NCBI GenBank assembly: GCA_028279875.1
Contig: JANQMU010000003.1
Location: forward strand, 1 to 32,398
DNA length: 32,398 nt
Source: Rhizobiaceae bacterium
Lineage (GTDB): Bacteria; Pseudomonadota; Alphaproteobacteria; Rhizobiales; Rhizobiaceae
Reading direction: 5' to 3'
Shown: piece after piece, positions 1-8,803 of the stretch
Position numbering within the stretch: the stretch's first letter is position 1
How the letters are laid out: each line of letters begins with the position of its first letter
The notes under the pieces: generated by a model
The model's input: only the letters and a program-made list of their open reading frames with translations
What the model was told of the DNA's origin: nothing
Databases searched by the model: none
Position numbers and translations under genes: made by a program

Positions 1-1
1 T

Positions 2-70
2 GAGACATGCAGGTTGGAACCACTCAAGAACCCATTCGGGGCAAAAGTGTTACCTATGTCTCCGGTATAA
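2..70 (+). CDS. Possible 3' end of a transposase gene (partial)
   Basis: One plus-strand frame is open from base 2 to a TAA at 68-70, ending in residues like KVLPMSPV. The last codons run into the first copy of an insertion-sequence end repeat, as happens when a transposase gene reaches into the terminal repeat of its element. Only about 22 codons are visible and the rest lies outside the window. This is a weak call resting on position next to the repeat and on recall of similar tails in IS481-like elements. It may be chance. Confidence 0.2.
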   Translation, partial: ETCRLEPLKNPFGAKVLPMSPV

Positions 71-95
71 TCTGTAACCTATGTGTCCGGTATGG
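48..95. repeat. Tandem IS-end direct repeats
   Basis: Two imperfect direct repeats of about 23 bp lie 25 bp apart, at 48-70 and 73-95. Each holds the core ACCTATGT(C/G)TCCGGTAT. Repeated blocks of the type GTTACCTATGTCTCCGG are known to me from the ends of IS481-type and related insertion sequences, where they act as transposase binding sites. The element itself would lie to the left, outside the window. The boundary is probably between about 95 and the tRNA end at 110. The family is inferred from memory of the motif. Confidence 0.5.
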
Positions 96-109
96 ACCCC
101 TTGCAGAAA

Positions 110-186
110 TGGCGCGCTCGGGAAGATTCGAACTCCCGACCCCTAGATTCGTAGTCTAGTGCTCTATCCAGCTGAGCTACGAGCGC
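110..186 (-). tRNA. tRNA-Arg(ACG)
   Basis: On the minus strand a full 77-nt tRNA can be folded. The acceptor stem GCGCTCG pairs perfectly with CGAGCGC. The D-arm holds AGCTCAGCTGGATAGAGC. The anticodon stem CTAGA/TCTAG encloses the loop CTACGAA with anticodon ACG. The T-arm carries GTTCGAAT and the 3' CCA is encoded. ACG is the arginine anticodon that is deaminated to ICG and reads CGU/CGC/CGA. The insertion-sequence edge lies about 15 bp beyond its 3' end. A histidine kinase gene on the same strand ends about 100 bp upstream. Confidence 0.96.
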
Positions 187-217
187 GCGGGCGGATGATG
201 GTTGTCCGCGAGGCGTG

Positions 218-246
218 TTCCTAATCCTTTCACGGGCGGAATGCAA
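218..246 (-). promoter_or_regulatory. Candidate promoter of tRNA-Arg
   Basis: Reading the minus strand, TTGCAT (246-241) is followed after 17 nt by TAGGAA (223-218). The tRNA 5' end lies about 31 nt beyond the -10 element. Position and spacing suit a sigma70-type stable RNA promoter, but the -10 match is poor. Confidence 0.4.
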
Positions 247-286
247 GCGCCGGCGGCGGAAAAATGGGTATCGGGAAGCGGGCGAT

Positions 287-1837
287 TCACCTGCCCGGCT
301 GCTTGAGCGGGATCGGCTGGACGGTGCCGTCCGCCGGCGGGCGTTCGGTCTGCTCGGGCTGGCATGGCAGGGCGATGCGGAAGCGGGTGCCGCTGCCGGG
401 CTTGTCGACCAGTTCGATCGTGCCGCCATGGGCGCGGATCAGTTCGTGGGCAATGGCAAGGCCAAGGCCGGTACCGCCGGCCCGCGCCGCGCCGTGGAAG
501 GCGGTGAAGAGGTTTTCGCGGGCCTTGGGCGGCATGCCGGGGCCGGTGTCGTCGATCTCGATGGTGGCGGTGCCGCCCTCGACCCGGGCAGACACGGTGA
601 CCCGCCGGACGATCGCCGGGTCGTCATCGCCCTCGGCACTCAGCGCCTGGATGGCGTTGCGGCACAGATTGTGGATGACGCGGAAAAGCTGCTCGCTGTC
701 GGCTTCCAGTTCCAGCCCGGCGGGCACGTCGATGACGAAATCGACCGGCGCAGGCGTGTCGCTTTCTGCGGCCAGCGGATTGATCTCCGGATCGACGATC
801 AGCATGTCGCGCACATCGGCGACCAGCGCATCGAACTGGACCCGGCGGCGCAGCGGTTCGGCTTCCTGCGCCCTTCCATAGGCGAGGACCTCGCGGGTAT
901 AGGCCGCGGCACGGTCCATGGTGCGGATCAGTTTCGGCGCAAAGCGCTTGACCACCGGATCGTCGACCATCGCCAGACGGTCGGACATCAGTTGCGCCGA
1001 GGCCAGGATGTTGCGCATGTCGTGGTTGATCTTGGAGACCGCGAGACCGAGATCGGCCAGGTGCTGCTGTTCTTTCAGCGTGTGCTGCAATTCGCGCTGC
1101 ATGGCCTCCAGATGGCGCTCGGCAATGCCCAGCTCATCGCCATTGTCGCGCGGCTCGATGATGCGCTCGGGGTCGCTCGGCTCTTCGGAAAAGGCCTGCA
1201 TGCTGGCGGTCATGCGGCGGATCGGGCGGATCATGATCGAATTGATGGCGACGAAGACGAGGCCGGCGGTGATGAAGGAGATCAGCAGCGACAGGAAAAA
1301 CACGTTGCGGCCATAGACCAGCATCGCATGGTAGAGCGGTTCCTCCTCCATGACGACGTCGATCATCATCTCGTCGCCCTCGACAGGTCCGTAGACCCGG
1401 ATGACGCGGTCGCCGCCGGCAAATAGCGTCGCGAAGGCGTCGTGGATGGCGAGGAAGGGCGAGACGGAGGTCAGATCATATTGCTGGTCGACCGTGTGCG
1501 GCATGTCGGTCGAGGCGATCAGCCGCGACATGCCGTGGGTCTTCAGCGCGATCGACTTGGTGCCCGTCGCCATCAGCGCATCGTTCTGAATCGGCCGGGG
1601 GAGTTCCATATCCTCCCAGCCTTCAACGACCAGGCTGGCAGCGGCGGCCGTTCTGAGCCGGTCTTCCAGCCAGCGCATGCGCATATTGGCGACCGAGGGC
1701 ACGAAGATCAGCACTTCGGCGAGCATGACGAACAGGATGGTCAGCAGCAGCAGCTTGCCGGAGAGGCTCTTTTCCGGTTTTTCGCCGTCGATCATGCGCC
1801 GTGCAGCGCGCGTCTTGCCGTTCTGTGCCGAATCCAT
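287..1837 (-). CDS. Membrane sensor histidine kinase (HAMP, HisKA, HATPase)
   Basis: A 516-residue sensor kinase of the inner membrane. Membrane segments lie at about 28-48 and 178-200, enclosing a periplasmic sensor part of about 130 residues. A HAMP-like stretch follows (about 200-255). The phospho-acceptor His272 sits in an H-box reading KINHDMRN. The ATP-binding domain has the N-box RVIHNLCRNAIQAL (Asn390, Asn394), the G1 box DDTGPGMP and the G2 box GGTGLGLAI, so it should be active. I chose the ATG at 1837 because GAGAGGG lies about 10 nt upstream; the frame stays open to 1909. No response regulator is in the window, so the partner and signal are unknown. It lies downstream of the flavin disulfide reductase on the same strand with a 169-bp gap, so co-transcription is possible but not shown. 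Confidence 0.93.
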   Translation of the reverse strand: MDSAQNGKTRAARRMIDGEKPEKSLSGKLLLLTILFVMLAEVLIFVPSVANMRMRWLEDRLRTAAAASLVVEGWEDMELPRPIQNDALMATGTKSIALKTHGMSRLIASTDMPHTVDQQYDLTSVSPFLAIHDAFATLFAGGDRVIRVYGPVEGDEMMIDVVMEEEPLYHAMLVYGRNVFFLSLLISFITAGLVFVAINSIMIRPIRRMTASMQAFSEEPSDPERIIEPRDNGDELGIAERHLEAMQRELQHTLKEQQHLADLGLAVSKINHDMRNILASAQLMSDRLAMVDDPVVKRFAPKLIRTMDRAAAYTREVLAYGRAQEAEPLRRRVQFDALVADVRDMLIVDPEINPLAAESDTPAPVDFVIDVPAGLELEADSEQLFRVIHNLCRNAIQALSAEGDDDPAIVRRVTVSARVEGGTATIEIDDTGPGMPPKARENLFTAFHGAARAGGTGLGLAIAHELIRAHGGTIELVDKPGSGTRFRIALPCQPEQTERPPADGTVQPIPLKQPGR

Positions 1838-2006
1838 TGTTTTCGACCCTCTCGGGACTGCCCTTTCCCGCTCACCGCCTCCACGGTCGCGATTCGCAGG
1901 CCATGGCAACGGTTCCGCCTGTCAAATAGTGCACCGTGTCGCCACAAGTAAAGTGCGGCGGCCGGATTTGTCCACTTCCGCGGTGCCTTGCAACCTGCGA
2001 GCCGGT

Positions 2007-3434
2007 TCAGCCGAAACGGCGCAGAAAGGCGATCAGGCGGCGGACGAAGGGTTTTCTGGTGACCGGGGCGTAGAAGGTGATGGCGGCGCGCTTGCCGATC
2101 TCGCCCATCGTCGGATAGGCCGGCACGAAGCCACGGACATCGGACAGCTTCATCTTGTTGGCGATCGCCAGCGCCCACATATTGATCATCTCGCCGGCGC
2201 CGGCGCCGGCGATCGAGACGCCGAGAATACGTCCCTTCCTGTCCGTCACCATCTTGATCAGCCCGTCGGTCTTGCCTTCCGCCTGGGCCCGGTCGTTTTC
2301 GACATAGGGCCAGCGCAGGACGTGAATATCACCGGCCCGCTTGCGCGCCGCCTCCTCGTTGAGGCCGATATGGGCGAGTTCCGGATCGGTGAAGGTGGCC
2401 CAGGGAATGATATTGCGGTTTTCGCGCGCCGGCAGGCGAAACAGGATCTGCTGGACGACAAGCCCGGCATGGTAGCCGGCCACATGGGTGAATTGCAGCC
2501 CGCCGGCGACATCGCCGATGGCATAGACCCGCCGGTTGCTGGTGCGCAGATTGGCACCGACCTTGATGCCGCCGCGATCATAGCGGATGCCGGCCTTGTC
2601 CAGTCCCAGCCCCTCGACATTCGCCGCGCGGCCGGTGGCGACCAGAATATCGGTGCCGTCGATCTGCTGTTCCCCGGACGGCGTTTCCACCGTGACACGC
2701 ACACCCGTCTTGCCGCGCTTTTTCACTGCAGTGACCTTGGCGCCCTCGAGAATCTCGACTCCCTCGGCGCGGATCCGCTGCAGCACGATGGCCGCCAGTT
2801 CCGGATCGTCCTTGCCGAGCGCCTTCAAACCCTCGATCACCGTCACTTCGGAGCCGAGGCGGCGATGGGCCTGCGCCATCTCCATGCCGATCGGCCCGCC
2901 GCCGACAACGATCATGTGGCGGGATTTGCGGGTCCGGTCGAACAGCGTCTCATTGGTCAGGTAGTCGACCGTGTCGAGCCCCGGAATGGGCGGCACGAAG
3001 GGCGAGGATCCGGTGGCGACGACGAAGCGCCGCGCTTTGATCTCGTAGTCACCGGCGACGACCGTATCGCGGTCAGTGAAGGCCGCACTCTCCTGGATGA
3101 CCCTGACGCCGAGCGCGGTAAAACGCTCAACGGAATCATTGGGCGCGATGGCGCCGATGACCGCATGGATGTGCTGATGGACTTTCTTGTAGTCAATCTT
3201 GACTTCGCCGGCCGAGACGCCGAAGGCCGGCGCCTGTTCGATGGCGTGGACGTGTTTGCCGGCGGCAATGATGGCCTTGGAGGGGACGCAGCCATAGTTC
3301 AGACAATCGCCGCCCATCTTGCCCTTTTCGATGAGCACCACCTCGACGCCAAAGGACGCCGCGGCCGCGGCCGTTATCAGGCCGCCGGACCCGCCGCCGA
3401 TCACACATATATCCGGACGAAGCGTTTCGCTCAT
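2007..3434 (-). CDS. FAD-dependent disulfide oxidoreductase, MerA/Lpd-like
   Basis: A 475-residue class I flavin disulfide reductase. The N-terminal FAD site reads VIGGGSGG (about 11-18). The redox-active cysteine pair is Cys44 and Cys49 in GGDCLNYGCVPSK. The NAD(P) site reads VGGGPIGMEMA and the second FAD contact is YAIGDVAGG. The C-terminal interface has AYPTMGE, with Tyr440 where lipoamide dehydrogenase has its catalytic His. This resembles mercuric reductase, but the N-terminal heavy-metal domain and the C-terminal vicinal cysteines of MerA are missing. The substrate is therefore unknown, and neither lipoamide nor mercury should be assumed. An AAGGGGA ribosome site precedes the ATG. It lies 52 bp after the TVP38 gene, and fusions or neighbours of these two families are common, which suggests a shared membrane-linked redox role. 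Confidence 0.9.
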   Translation of the reverse strand: MSETLRPDICVIGGGSGGLITAAAAASFGVEVVLIEKGKMGGDCLNYGCVPSKAIIAAGKHVHAIEQAPAFGVSAGEVKIDYKKVHQHIHAVIGAIAPNDSVERFTALGVRVIQESAAFTDRDTVVAGDYEIKARRFVVATGSSPFVPPIPGLDTVDYLTNETLFDRTRKSRHMIVVGGGPIGMEMAQAHRRLGSEVTVIEGLKALGKDDPELAAIVLQRIRAEGVEILEGAKVTAVKKRGKTGVRVTVETPSGEQQIDGTDILVATGRAANVEGLGLDKAGIRYDRGGIKVGANLRTSNRRVYAIGDVAGGLQFTHVAGYHAGLVVQQILFRLPARENRNIIPWATFTDPELAHIGLNEEAARKRAGDIHVLRWPYVENDRAQAEGKTDGLIKMVTDRKGRILGVSIAGAGAGEMINMWALAIANKMKLSDVRGFVPAYPTMGEIGKRAAITFYAPVTRKPFVRRLIAFLRRFG

Positions 3435-3486
3435 GGCGATCCCCTTAGGCTGTGGTGAAGCGAATCTCGTGTCCCGAAGAGGGATA

Positions 3487-4296
3487 TCAGACGGAGCGGC
3501 CCGCCCTCAACTTCCGAAGGACGATGGGGATTGCGGCGACGACGGCGAGCGCCGCGAAGGCGATGCTGAGTTCGGTGGTGACGAGGTCGGCAAGAGCGAC
3601 ATCGCGGCCGGCCTCGCGGGCCGACAGGATGACGCTGTCGAGGCCCTGGCCGAGATAGGCATAGGCATAGGTGCCCGGCAGAATGCCGATGAAGGTGGCG
3701 GCGACATAGATGCGAACGGGCACGTTGAACAGGGCCGGCGCGATGTTCATCGCAAAGAACGGGAAGACCGGCGCCAACCGCAGGACGAGCAGGTAACCGA
3801 ACGCATTGTCGCGAAACCCGTCGGCCAGCCTGGCGATGCCGGGACCGGCCATCTTCCTGAGGAAATCGCCCATCGCCGTGCGGGCGGCCAGATAGATGAT
3901 GGTGGCGCCGATGGTCGCGCCGAAGGCGGTCAGGGTGCCACCCAGTAACCAGCCGAACAGGAAGCCGCCGATGATTGTCAGCAGCGAAGCGGCCGGGAAG
4001 GAGAATGCCACCGCGGCGACATAGACCACCAGATAGATCAGGCTGGACAGGTAGATATTGTCCATCACGTGCCGCATCAGCGTGTCGCGATGCTCGACAA
4101 GCGATTCGAAGGCGAGGAATTCATGCAGGCCGAAGAAATAGCCGGCGGCAAGGCCGGACAGGATCACGACGATCGGCGCGAAGCGTCTTGCCCTGCCGGC
4201 GGGCGCTGCGTCCTGCCGCGGCGTATCCTCGCGGTGGCCGTTCTGGTTCATCGGCATATCGACCCCCGCCTCGGCGGTCTTGCTCTCAAAGCCCAT
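3487..4296 (-). CDS. TVP38/TMEM64 (DedA/VTT-type) membrane protein
   Basis: A 269-residue inner-membrane protein. After a polar N-terminus of about 35 residues there are five or six hydrophobic segments. The family core shows as FSFPAASLLTIIGGFLFG and a later stretch holding LRLAPVFPFFAMN and GILPGTYAYAYLGQ. These glycine/proline-rich re-entrant motifs mark the VTT domain shared by DedA and TVP38 proteins, some of which act in lipid scrambling or envelope homeostasis. GGAGAG lies 7 nt before the ATG at 4296, which supports the long N-terminus. The reductase gene follows after 52 bp, so the two very likely share a transcript. The substrate is unknown. Confidence 0.9.
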   Translation of the reverse strand: MGFESKTAEAGVDMPMNQNGHREDTPRQDAAPAGRARRFAPIVVILSGLAAGYFFGLHEFLAFESLVEHRDTLMRHVMDNIYLSSLIYLVVYVAAVAFSFPAASLLTIIGGFLFGWLLGGTLTAFGATIGATIIYLAARTAMGDFLRKMAGPGIARLADGFRDNAFGYLLVLRLAPVFPFFAMNIAPALFNVPVRIYVAATFIGILPGTYAYAYLGQGLDSVILSAREAGRDVALADLVTTELSIAFAALAVVAAIPIVLRKLRAGRSV

Positions 4297-4454
4297 CGGT
4301 GTGCTCTCCGGTTGGCGATCCGAAATCGGCCGCCCTGCTGGTTCGGTCCCTCGAACCTAGGCACTGCACGGAAGCACCGCCAATGACTTTAACGCCGATT
4401 CCTTAAAAGTGTGCGTGATCGGTCCCACAGTGCCGCTCACAGTTGCGTGAGGCA

Positions 4455-5273
4455 TCACGACAGGTCGTTGAGGCTCCAGTCATAGACGAAACGGCCGAGG
4501 GCGGCCGCCTCGATCGCCGCTCCGTGATCGGGCGCGGCAAACTGGCCCCAATGGGATTTGAGACGCCGCCTGCCGCCGAAATCGGCGGCATACCAGGAAT
4601 AGATCTTGGAGGCGACGATCCGGCCCGAGCGGACCGACACGCCGCGCGGATGGTTGACATAGTCGACGGCGCTTTCGGCGAGCAACTGGCGAACATTGTT
4701 TCCGGTATAGGCGCGCACGGCCAGGTTGGGGCAGGAATAGGAGGCACAGTTAAGCCCGTAATGGGACATCGGATCGCCAAACAGCGCCCGCACGATGCGG
4801 TGTTCGACATCGTCCAGCGACAGGTCGACACCTTCCACGACCATCAGCTTTTTCGACCAGGGACCGGTGCCGAACAGGCCGCCGCCGCCGAGATTGATCC
4901 GCTTGATGGATTTCACCGGATAGTGGTCGACCACGACATCGAGGGTCTTGGCGTTGTAGAGATTGATCCAGTAGGCCTGCGCCTCGGCCACCGACATGGA
5001 TGACGGGCGGGCGCTTTCAAGGGCTGCGATATAAGCCTTCAGGGCGCCCTGGCCGCTGGATTTCAGCCGCCGGTAATCGACCCGGTTGTAGCCCTCGGCA
5101 TCCGGTCTGACATGGGCCTGCAGCAAGGCGTCGAATTGCGCATGGCCGAAACCATCGCCGCCACGCGGCCGGAACTGCCGCAGCGGTGAGGCGGCCAGAG
5201 CCGGGCCGATCGCGGTCATCGCGGCCAGGCCGGTCGCGCCGGACAGCAAATGGCGGCGGGTGAATTGCGGCAT
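4455..5273 (-). CDS. DUF547 protein with Tat signal
   Basis: A 272-residue exported protein of unknown function. It starts with a twin-arginine signal (RRHLLSGATGLAAM, about 5-18) ending near ALAA. The mature part matches DUF547: AYWINLYNAKTLDVV, then a segment with SHYGLNCASYSCPNL carrying the conserved His and two Cys. The frame stays open upstream to 5555, but the ATG at 5273 has AGGAG in front and gives a proper Tat signal, so I chose it. It precedes the TVP38 and reductase genes on the same strand with a 158-bp gap. The Cys/His motif and export suggest a periplasmic enzyme, but no activity is established for the family as far as I know. Confidence 0.88.
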   Translation of the reverse strand: MPQFTRRHLLSGATGLAAMTAIGPALAASPLRQFRPRGGDGFGHAQFDALLQAHVRPDAEGYNRVDYRRLKSSGQGALKAYIAALESARPSSMSVAEAQAYWINLYNAKTLDVVVDHYPVKSIKRINLGGGGLFGTGPWSKKLMVVEGVDLSLDDVEHRIVRALFGDPMSHYGLNCASYSCPNLAVRAYTGNNVRQLLAESAVDYVNHPRGVSVRSGRIVASKIYSWYAADFGGRRRLKSHWGQFAAPDHGAAIEAAALGRFVYDWSLNDLS

Positions 5274-5417
5274 AAAGAGCTCCTGACGGGTCGATTGGCG
5301 AAAACGGCGTGCCCAGAAAATCGCGCGCAACAGGTCCGGGCACAATGGCTGCCGCCACGATCTCACCGGCATGTGATGCAAGGTGATCCTGTCCCAGGGC
5401 GCAATGTCGGGCGCAGA

Positions 5418-5447
5418 TTGACTTGATCGGACCTTTCTGCGTATAAG
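5418..5447 (+). promoter_or_regulatory. sigma70-type promoter of rpmH-rnpA-yidC-engB
   Basis: TTGACT (5418-5423) and TATAAG (5442-5447) are separated by 18 nt, a near-consensus housekeeping promoter. It points toward rpmH and leaves a leader of about 115 nt. It sits in the spacer between DUF547 (minus) and rpmH (plus), overlapping the unused upstream part of the DUF547 frame, which further supports the shorter DUF547 start. Confidence 0.7.
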
Positions 5448-5571
5448 CCGCGCACGCTCGGATGTGGTCATCCGGCGCATGGTTTTGCGCCGCTGCCACC
5501 TGGACGTCCATCGCAACGCAGCTGTTCTACCACAGCCCGAAGAAGGGCCGCACACCGCGGCATTAAAATAA

Positions 5572-5709
5572 ATGACAAAGCGTACCTTTCAACCGTCCAA
5601 ACTCGTGCGCAAACGCCGCCACGGCTTCCGCGCGCGCCTTGCAACCAAAGGCGGCCGCAGGGTGCTTGCCAACCGCCGCGCCAAGGGTCGCAAGCGCCTG
5701 TCGGCCTGA
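5572..5709 (+). CDS. rpmH: 50S ribosomal protein L34
   Basis: A 45-residue, very basic protein starting [19 protein letters not shown] and ending GRKRLSA. This is the L34 sequence almost end to end; the usual length is 44, and the extra residue is at position 2. It is a component of the large ribosomal subunit. It is the first gene of the rpmH-rnpA-yidC-engB run, with rnpA starting 32 bp after its stop. The -10/-35 pair at 5418-5447 lies upstream. Confidence 0.97.
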   Translation: MTKRTFQPSKLVRKRRHGFRARLATKGGRRVLANRRAKGRKRLSA

Positions 5710-5741
5710 GCCGGCGCCACGCACCGCAACGGATGAGATGA

Positions 5742-6125
5742 ATGGGTCCTGACCCCAGGGTGCCGCACAGGCCGCCGCCAGCAACCGGACGGCTGACAAA
5801 GCGCTCCGAGTTTCTCGCCGCCCGCCGTGGCGAAAAGCGGCGCGGGCCCTATTTTCTGCTCGAGGTTCTGGATCGTGGCGCCGCGGATCAGGCACCGCGT
5901 ATCGGCTTTACCGTCACAAAGCGCCAGGGCAATGCGGTCGAACGCAACAGAATGCGCCGCCGCCTCAAAGAAGCAGTGCGTGTTGCCGCCGGATTTGATA
6001 TGAAGCCCGGGCATGATTATGTGGTGGTGGCCCGGCGCGACGCGCTGCATGCGCCTTTCGAGGCGCTGGCGCGGGCACTGGCGCAGCGGATCCGCCAGCC
6101 GGACCGTGCCCGGCACCGTCGCTAG
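5742..6125 (+). CDS. rnpA: Ribonuclease P protein component
   Basis: A 127-residue basic protein that binds the RNase P RNA and helps cut the 5' leader from pre-tRNAs. The family signature is clear: [15 protein letters not shown] near the N-terminus, then [20 protein letters not shown] with the RNR motif, and a central HDYVVVARR strand. The ATG at 5742 is used here. A GTG at 5760 is also in frame and would remove six residues that are not conserved, so the start is slightly uncertain. It lies between rpmH and yidC as in most bacteria. Confidence 0.95.
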   Translation: MGPDPRVPHRPPPATGRLTKRSEFLAARRGEKRRGPYFLLEVLDRGAADQAPRIGFTVTKRQGNAVERNRMRRRLKEAVRVAAGFDMKPGHDYVVVARRDALHAPFEALARALAQRIRQPDRARHRR

Positions 6126-6157
6126 AATTCACTCTAGCGGGACAACAGGAACACAGA

Positions 6158-8023
6158 ATGCAACAGAACCGCAACTATATCCTGGCCATCGCCCTTTCGG
6201 TCCTGGTCCTGGCGGTGTGGCAGTATTTCTTCATTGCTCCGCAAATGGAGCAGATGGACCGCGAACGCGCCGCGCAGGAGGCGGTTCAGGCCGAGCAGGC
6301 GGCGCAGCCGCCCGCCGGGTCGTCCACCCCTTCGGCACAGGCTCCGCAGGCGGCACCCGGATCGGGCGACCTGCCGCAGTCGACCACGGCGACCACGGCG
6401 ACGGCAACGACCGGCCTGCCGGGATCGGGCGCCGCGGCGTCCGGCAATATCAGCCGCGAGGCGGCCCTTGCACAGACCGACCGAATCCTCATCGACACGC
6501 CGGCGCTGACCGGATCGATCAATCTCACCGGCGCCCGTTTCGATGATCTCGGGCTGAAGAACTATCGCGAGACCATCAACCCGACGAGCCCGATCATCGA
6601 ATTGCTGTCACCGGCCGTCATGAAGGACGGCTATTTCGCCGAGTTCGGTTATGCCGGCAACGAATTCAGCGGCACCGTGCCGGGACCGGACACCGTCTGG
6701 ACGGTCCAGGGAACGCCGACACTGACCCCGGCCAATCCGGTCGTGCTCTCCTGGACCAATGACAAGGACATCGTCTTCCAGCGCACTATCGGTGTCGATG
6801 AAAACTACATGTTCGAGATCATCGACGCTGTGACCAACAATTCGACCGCCGCGGTCTCGGTGTCGCCCTATGGCCGCGTGACCCGCCTCTACAGACCCGA
6901 GACGACCGGTCTGTTCATTCTGCATGAGGGGCTGCTCGGCGTGATCGGCGACGAAGGCGTCCAGCAAATCGACTATGGCGATGTCGAGGACGACCGCACC
7001 ATCACCCCGGCCAAGGGCAGCAGGGGCTGGCTGGGAATCACCGACAAATACTGGGCGACGGCTCTGATCCCGTCGCAGGTCCAGCCCTTCCAGGCGCGGT
7101 TCTCCTATTTCGACGACAAGCGCCCGCGCTATCAGACGGACTTTCTGAGCGATCCGGTCACCATCCAGCCCGGCCAGTCGCAGACGGTCGAAAAGCATCT
7201 CTTCGCCGGCGCCAAGCTGGTGCCGCTCATCGACAGTTACGAAGAGAGCTACAATATCGAAAGCTTCGAGCTGATGATCGACTGGGGATGGTTCTATTTC
7301 ATCACCAAGCCGATGTTCTATGTGCTCGACTATTTCTTCAAGATGTTCGGCAATTTCGGCATCGCCATCCTGATGACCACGGTGATCCTGAAGCTGTTCT
7401 TCTTTCCGCTGGCCAACAAATCCTATGTCTCGATGGCCAATATGAAGAAGGTCCAGCCGAAGATGGAGGAAATCAAGGCGCAATTCGGCGACGACCGCCA
7501 GGCCATGCAACAGGAGATGATGAAGCTCTACAAGGAGGAGAAGATCAATCCGATCGCCGGATGCTGGCCGATCCTGCTGCAGATCCCGGTCTTCTTCGCC
7601 CTCTACAAGGTTCTCTACATCACCATCGAGATGCGGCACGCGCCGTTCTTCGGATGGATCCAGGACCTTTCGGCGCCCGATCCGACGTCCATTTTCAACC
7701 TGTTCGGCCTGATTCCGTTTGATCCGCCGACCTTCCTGATGATCGGCGTGTGGCCGCTGATCATGGGCATCACCATGTTCCTGCAGATGCGCATGAACCC
7801 GACGCCGCCCGACCCGACCCAGGCGATGATCTTCAACTGGATGCCGGTTGTCTTCACCTTCATGCTGGCGACATTCCCGGCCGGGCTGGTGATCTACTGG
7901 GCCTGGAACAACTTCCTGTCGATCATCCAGCAGGGCGTCATCATGAAGCGCCAGGGGGTCAAGATCGAATTGTGGGGCAATCTCCTCGGCATGCTGAAGA
8001 AGAAACCCAAACCGGCGGAATAG
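6158..8023 (+). CDS. yidC: Membrane protein insertase YidC
   Basis: A 621-residue inner-membrane insertase that works with Sec or alone to insert and fold membrane proteins. The first membrane segment is at about 5-23. An Ala/Gln/Thr-rich linker (about 30-100) follows, then the large periplasmic beta domain. The conserved five-helix core begins near 370, with FGNFGIAILMTTVILKLFFF, the cytoplasmic helical hairpin (MKKVQPKMEEIKAQF) and NPIAGCWPILLQIPVFFALY. A positively charged tail ends the protein. AGGAA lies upstream of the ATG. The gene follows rnpA by 32 bp and precedes engB by 21 bp, so the four genes read as one operon. No yidD frame is seen between rnpA and yidC. Confidence 0.98.
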   Translation: MQQNRNYILAIALSVLVLAVWQYFFIAPQMEQMDRERAAQEAVQAEQAAQPPAGSSTPSAQAPQAAPGSGDLPQSTTATTATATTGLPGSGAAASGNISREAALAQTDRILIDTPALTGSINLTGARFDDLGLKNYRETINPTSPIIELLSPAVMKDGYFAEFGYAGNEFSGTVPGPDTVWTVQGTPTLTPANPVVLSWTNDKDIVFQRTIGVDENYMFEIIDAVTNNSTAAVSVSPYGRVTRLYRPETTGLFILHEGLLGVIGDEGVQQIDYGDVEDDRTITPAKGSRGWLGITDKYWATALIPSQVQPFQARFSYFDDKRPRYQTDFLSDPVTIQPGQSQTVEKHLFAGAKLVPLIDSYEESYNIESFELMIDWGWFYFITKPMFYVLDYFFKMFGNFGIAILMTTVILKLFFFPLANKSYVSMANMKKVQPKMEEIKAQFGDDRQAMQQEMMKLYKEEKINPIAGCWPILLQIPVFFALYKVLYITIEMRHAPFFGWIQDLSAPDPTSIFNLFGLIPFDPPTFLMIGVWPLIMGITMFLQMRMNPTPPDPTQAMIFNWMPVVFTFMLATFPAGLVIYWAWNNFLSIIQQGVIMKRQGVKIELWGNLLGMLKKKPKPAE

Positions 8024-8044
8024 CGATCCGCCGGCCCAGCCACC

Positions 8045-8683
8045 ATGACCGACGACAGGACCATCTTCGCCAGGCCCTGGGTGTTCATCCGGGGCGTGCC
8101 GGCGATGAAATTCCTGCCGCCGGAAGGGCCGCCGGAAGTGGCGTTTGCCGGCCGCTCCAATGTCGGCAAATCATCGCTGATCAATGCGCTGTTGCGCCAG
8201 AAGGGCCTGGCGCGCACCTCCAACACGCCCGGCAGGACCCAGGAACTCAACTATTTCGTGCCGGACGGCCATTCGGGCGAAGCCGGTGACCTGCCGCCCA
8301 TGGCGCTGGTCGATATGCCGGGCTACGGCTACGCCAAGGCGCCGAAGGCGCAAGTGGATCAGTGGACCCGGCTGGTGTTCGATTATTTGCGCGGCCGCGC
8401 GACGCTGAAGCGCGTCTATGTGCTGATCGACGCCCGCCACGGCATCAAGGCCAATGACGAGGACGTCCTGAAACTGCTGGACCAGGCGGCGGTTTCCTAT
8501 CAGATCGTGCTGACGAAGATCGACAAGATCAAGGCGGCCGGGGTGCCCGGGCTCATTCAGCGTGTCGCGGAGCAGGTCGTGAAACGGCCGGCGGCGTTTC
8601 CCGGCATCATCGCGACATCGTCCGAAAAAGCAGCGGGACTTGACGATCTGCGCGCGGCCATCCTTACTGCCATTCGCAGTTAG
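8045..8683 (+). CDS. engB: Ribosome-biogenesis GTP-binding protein EngB/YihA
   Basis: A 212-residue GTPase needed for late assembly of the large ribosomal subunit and often linked to division. G1 reads GRSNVGKSS (36-44), a TNTPG-like switch follows (TSNTPGRTQ), G3 is DMPGYGYA, G4 is TKIDK and the G5-like part is TSSEK. The length is typical for the family. The gene closes the rpmH operon. A 120-bp spacer with an AT-rich patch separates it from pcs. Confidence 0.96.
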   Translation: MTDDRTIFARPWVFIRGVPAMKFLPPEGPPEVAFAGRSNVGKSSLINALLRQKGLARTSNTPGRTQELNYFVPDGHSGEAGDLPPMALVDMPGYGYAKAPKAQVDQWTRLVFDYLRGRATLKRVYVLIDARHGIKANDEDVLKLLDQAAVSYQIVLTKIDKIKAAGVPGLIQRVAEQVVKRPAAFPGIIATSSEKAAGLDDLRAAILTAIRS

Positions 8684-8803
8684 AGCCCGTTCGGGAATTA
8701 ACGATTGGTTTGGTTGTGCCTATTTTGTTTAATATCAAGCGATTGATCGAAGGAACGGCTGGTGGCCACTTAACCTGAGCGCCGGACGGGAGGCAGGCGG
8801 CGG

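Noticed and set aside
215..1426. Long plus-strand frame (403 aa) opposite the histidine kinase
   Set aside because: Its sequence is low-complexity in Asp, Gly, Arg and His, typical of the antisense of a GC-rich gene, and the minus strand has all kinase motifs.
2195..2214. GCCGGC repeats within the reductase gene
   Set aside because: They code for an Ala-Gly stretch (IAGAGAGEM) in the reductase and have no sign of a separate element.
1677..3458. 593-aa plus-strand frame opposite the flavin disulfide reductase
   Set aside because: It has no family features, and the minus strand encodes a full reductase with both FAD and NAD motifs.
6608..7639. 343-aa minus-strand frame inside yidC
   Set aside because: It is the antisense shadow of a clear YidC sequence.
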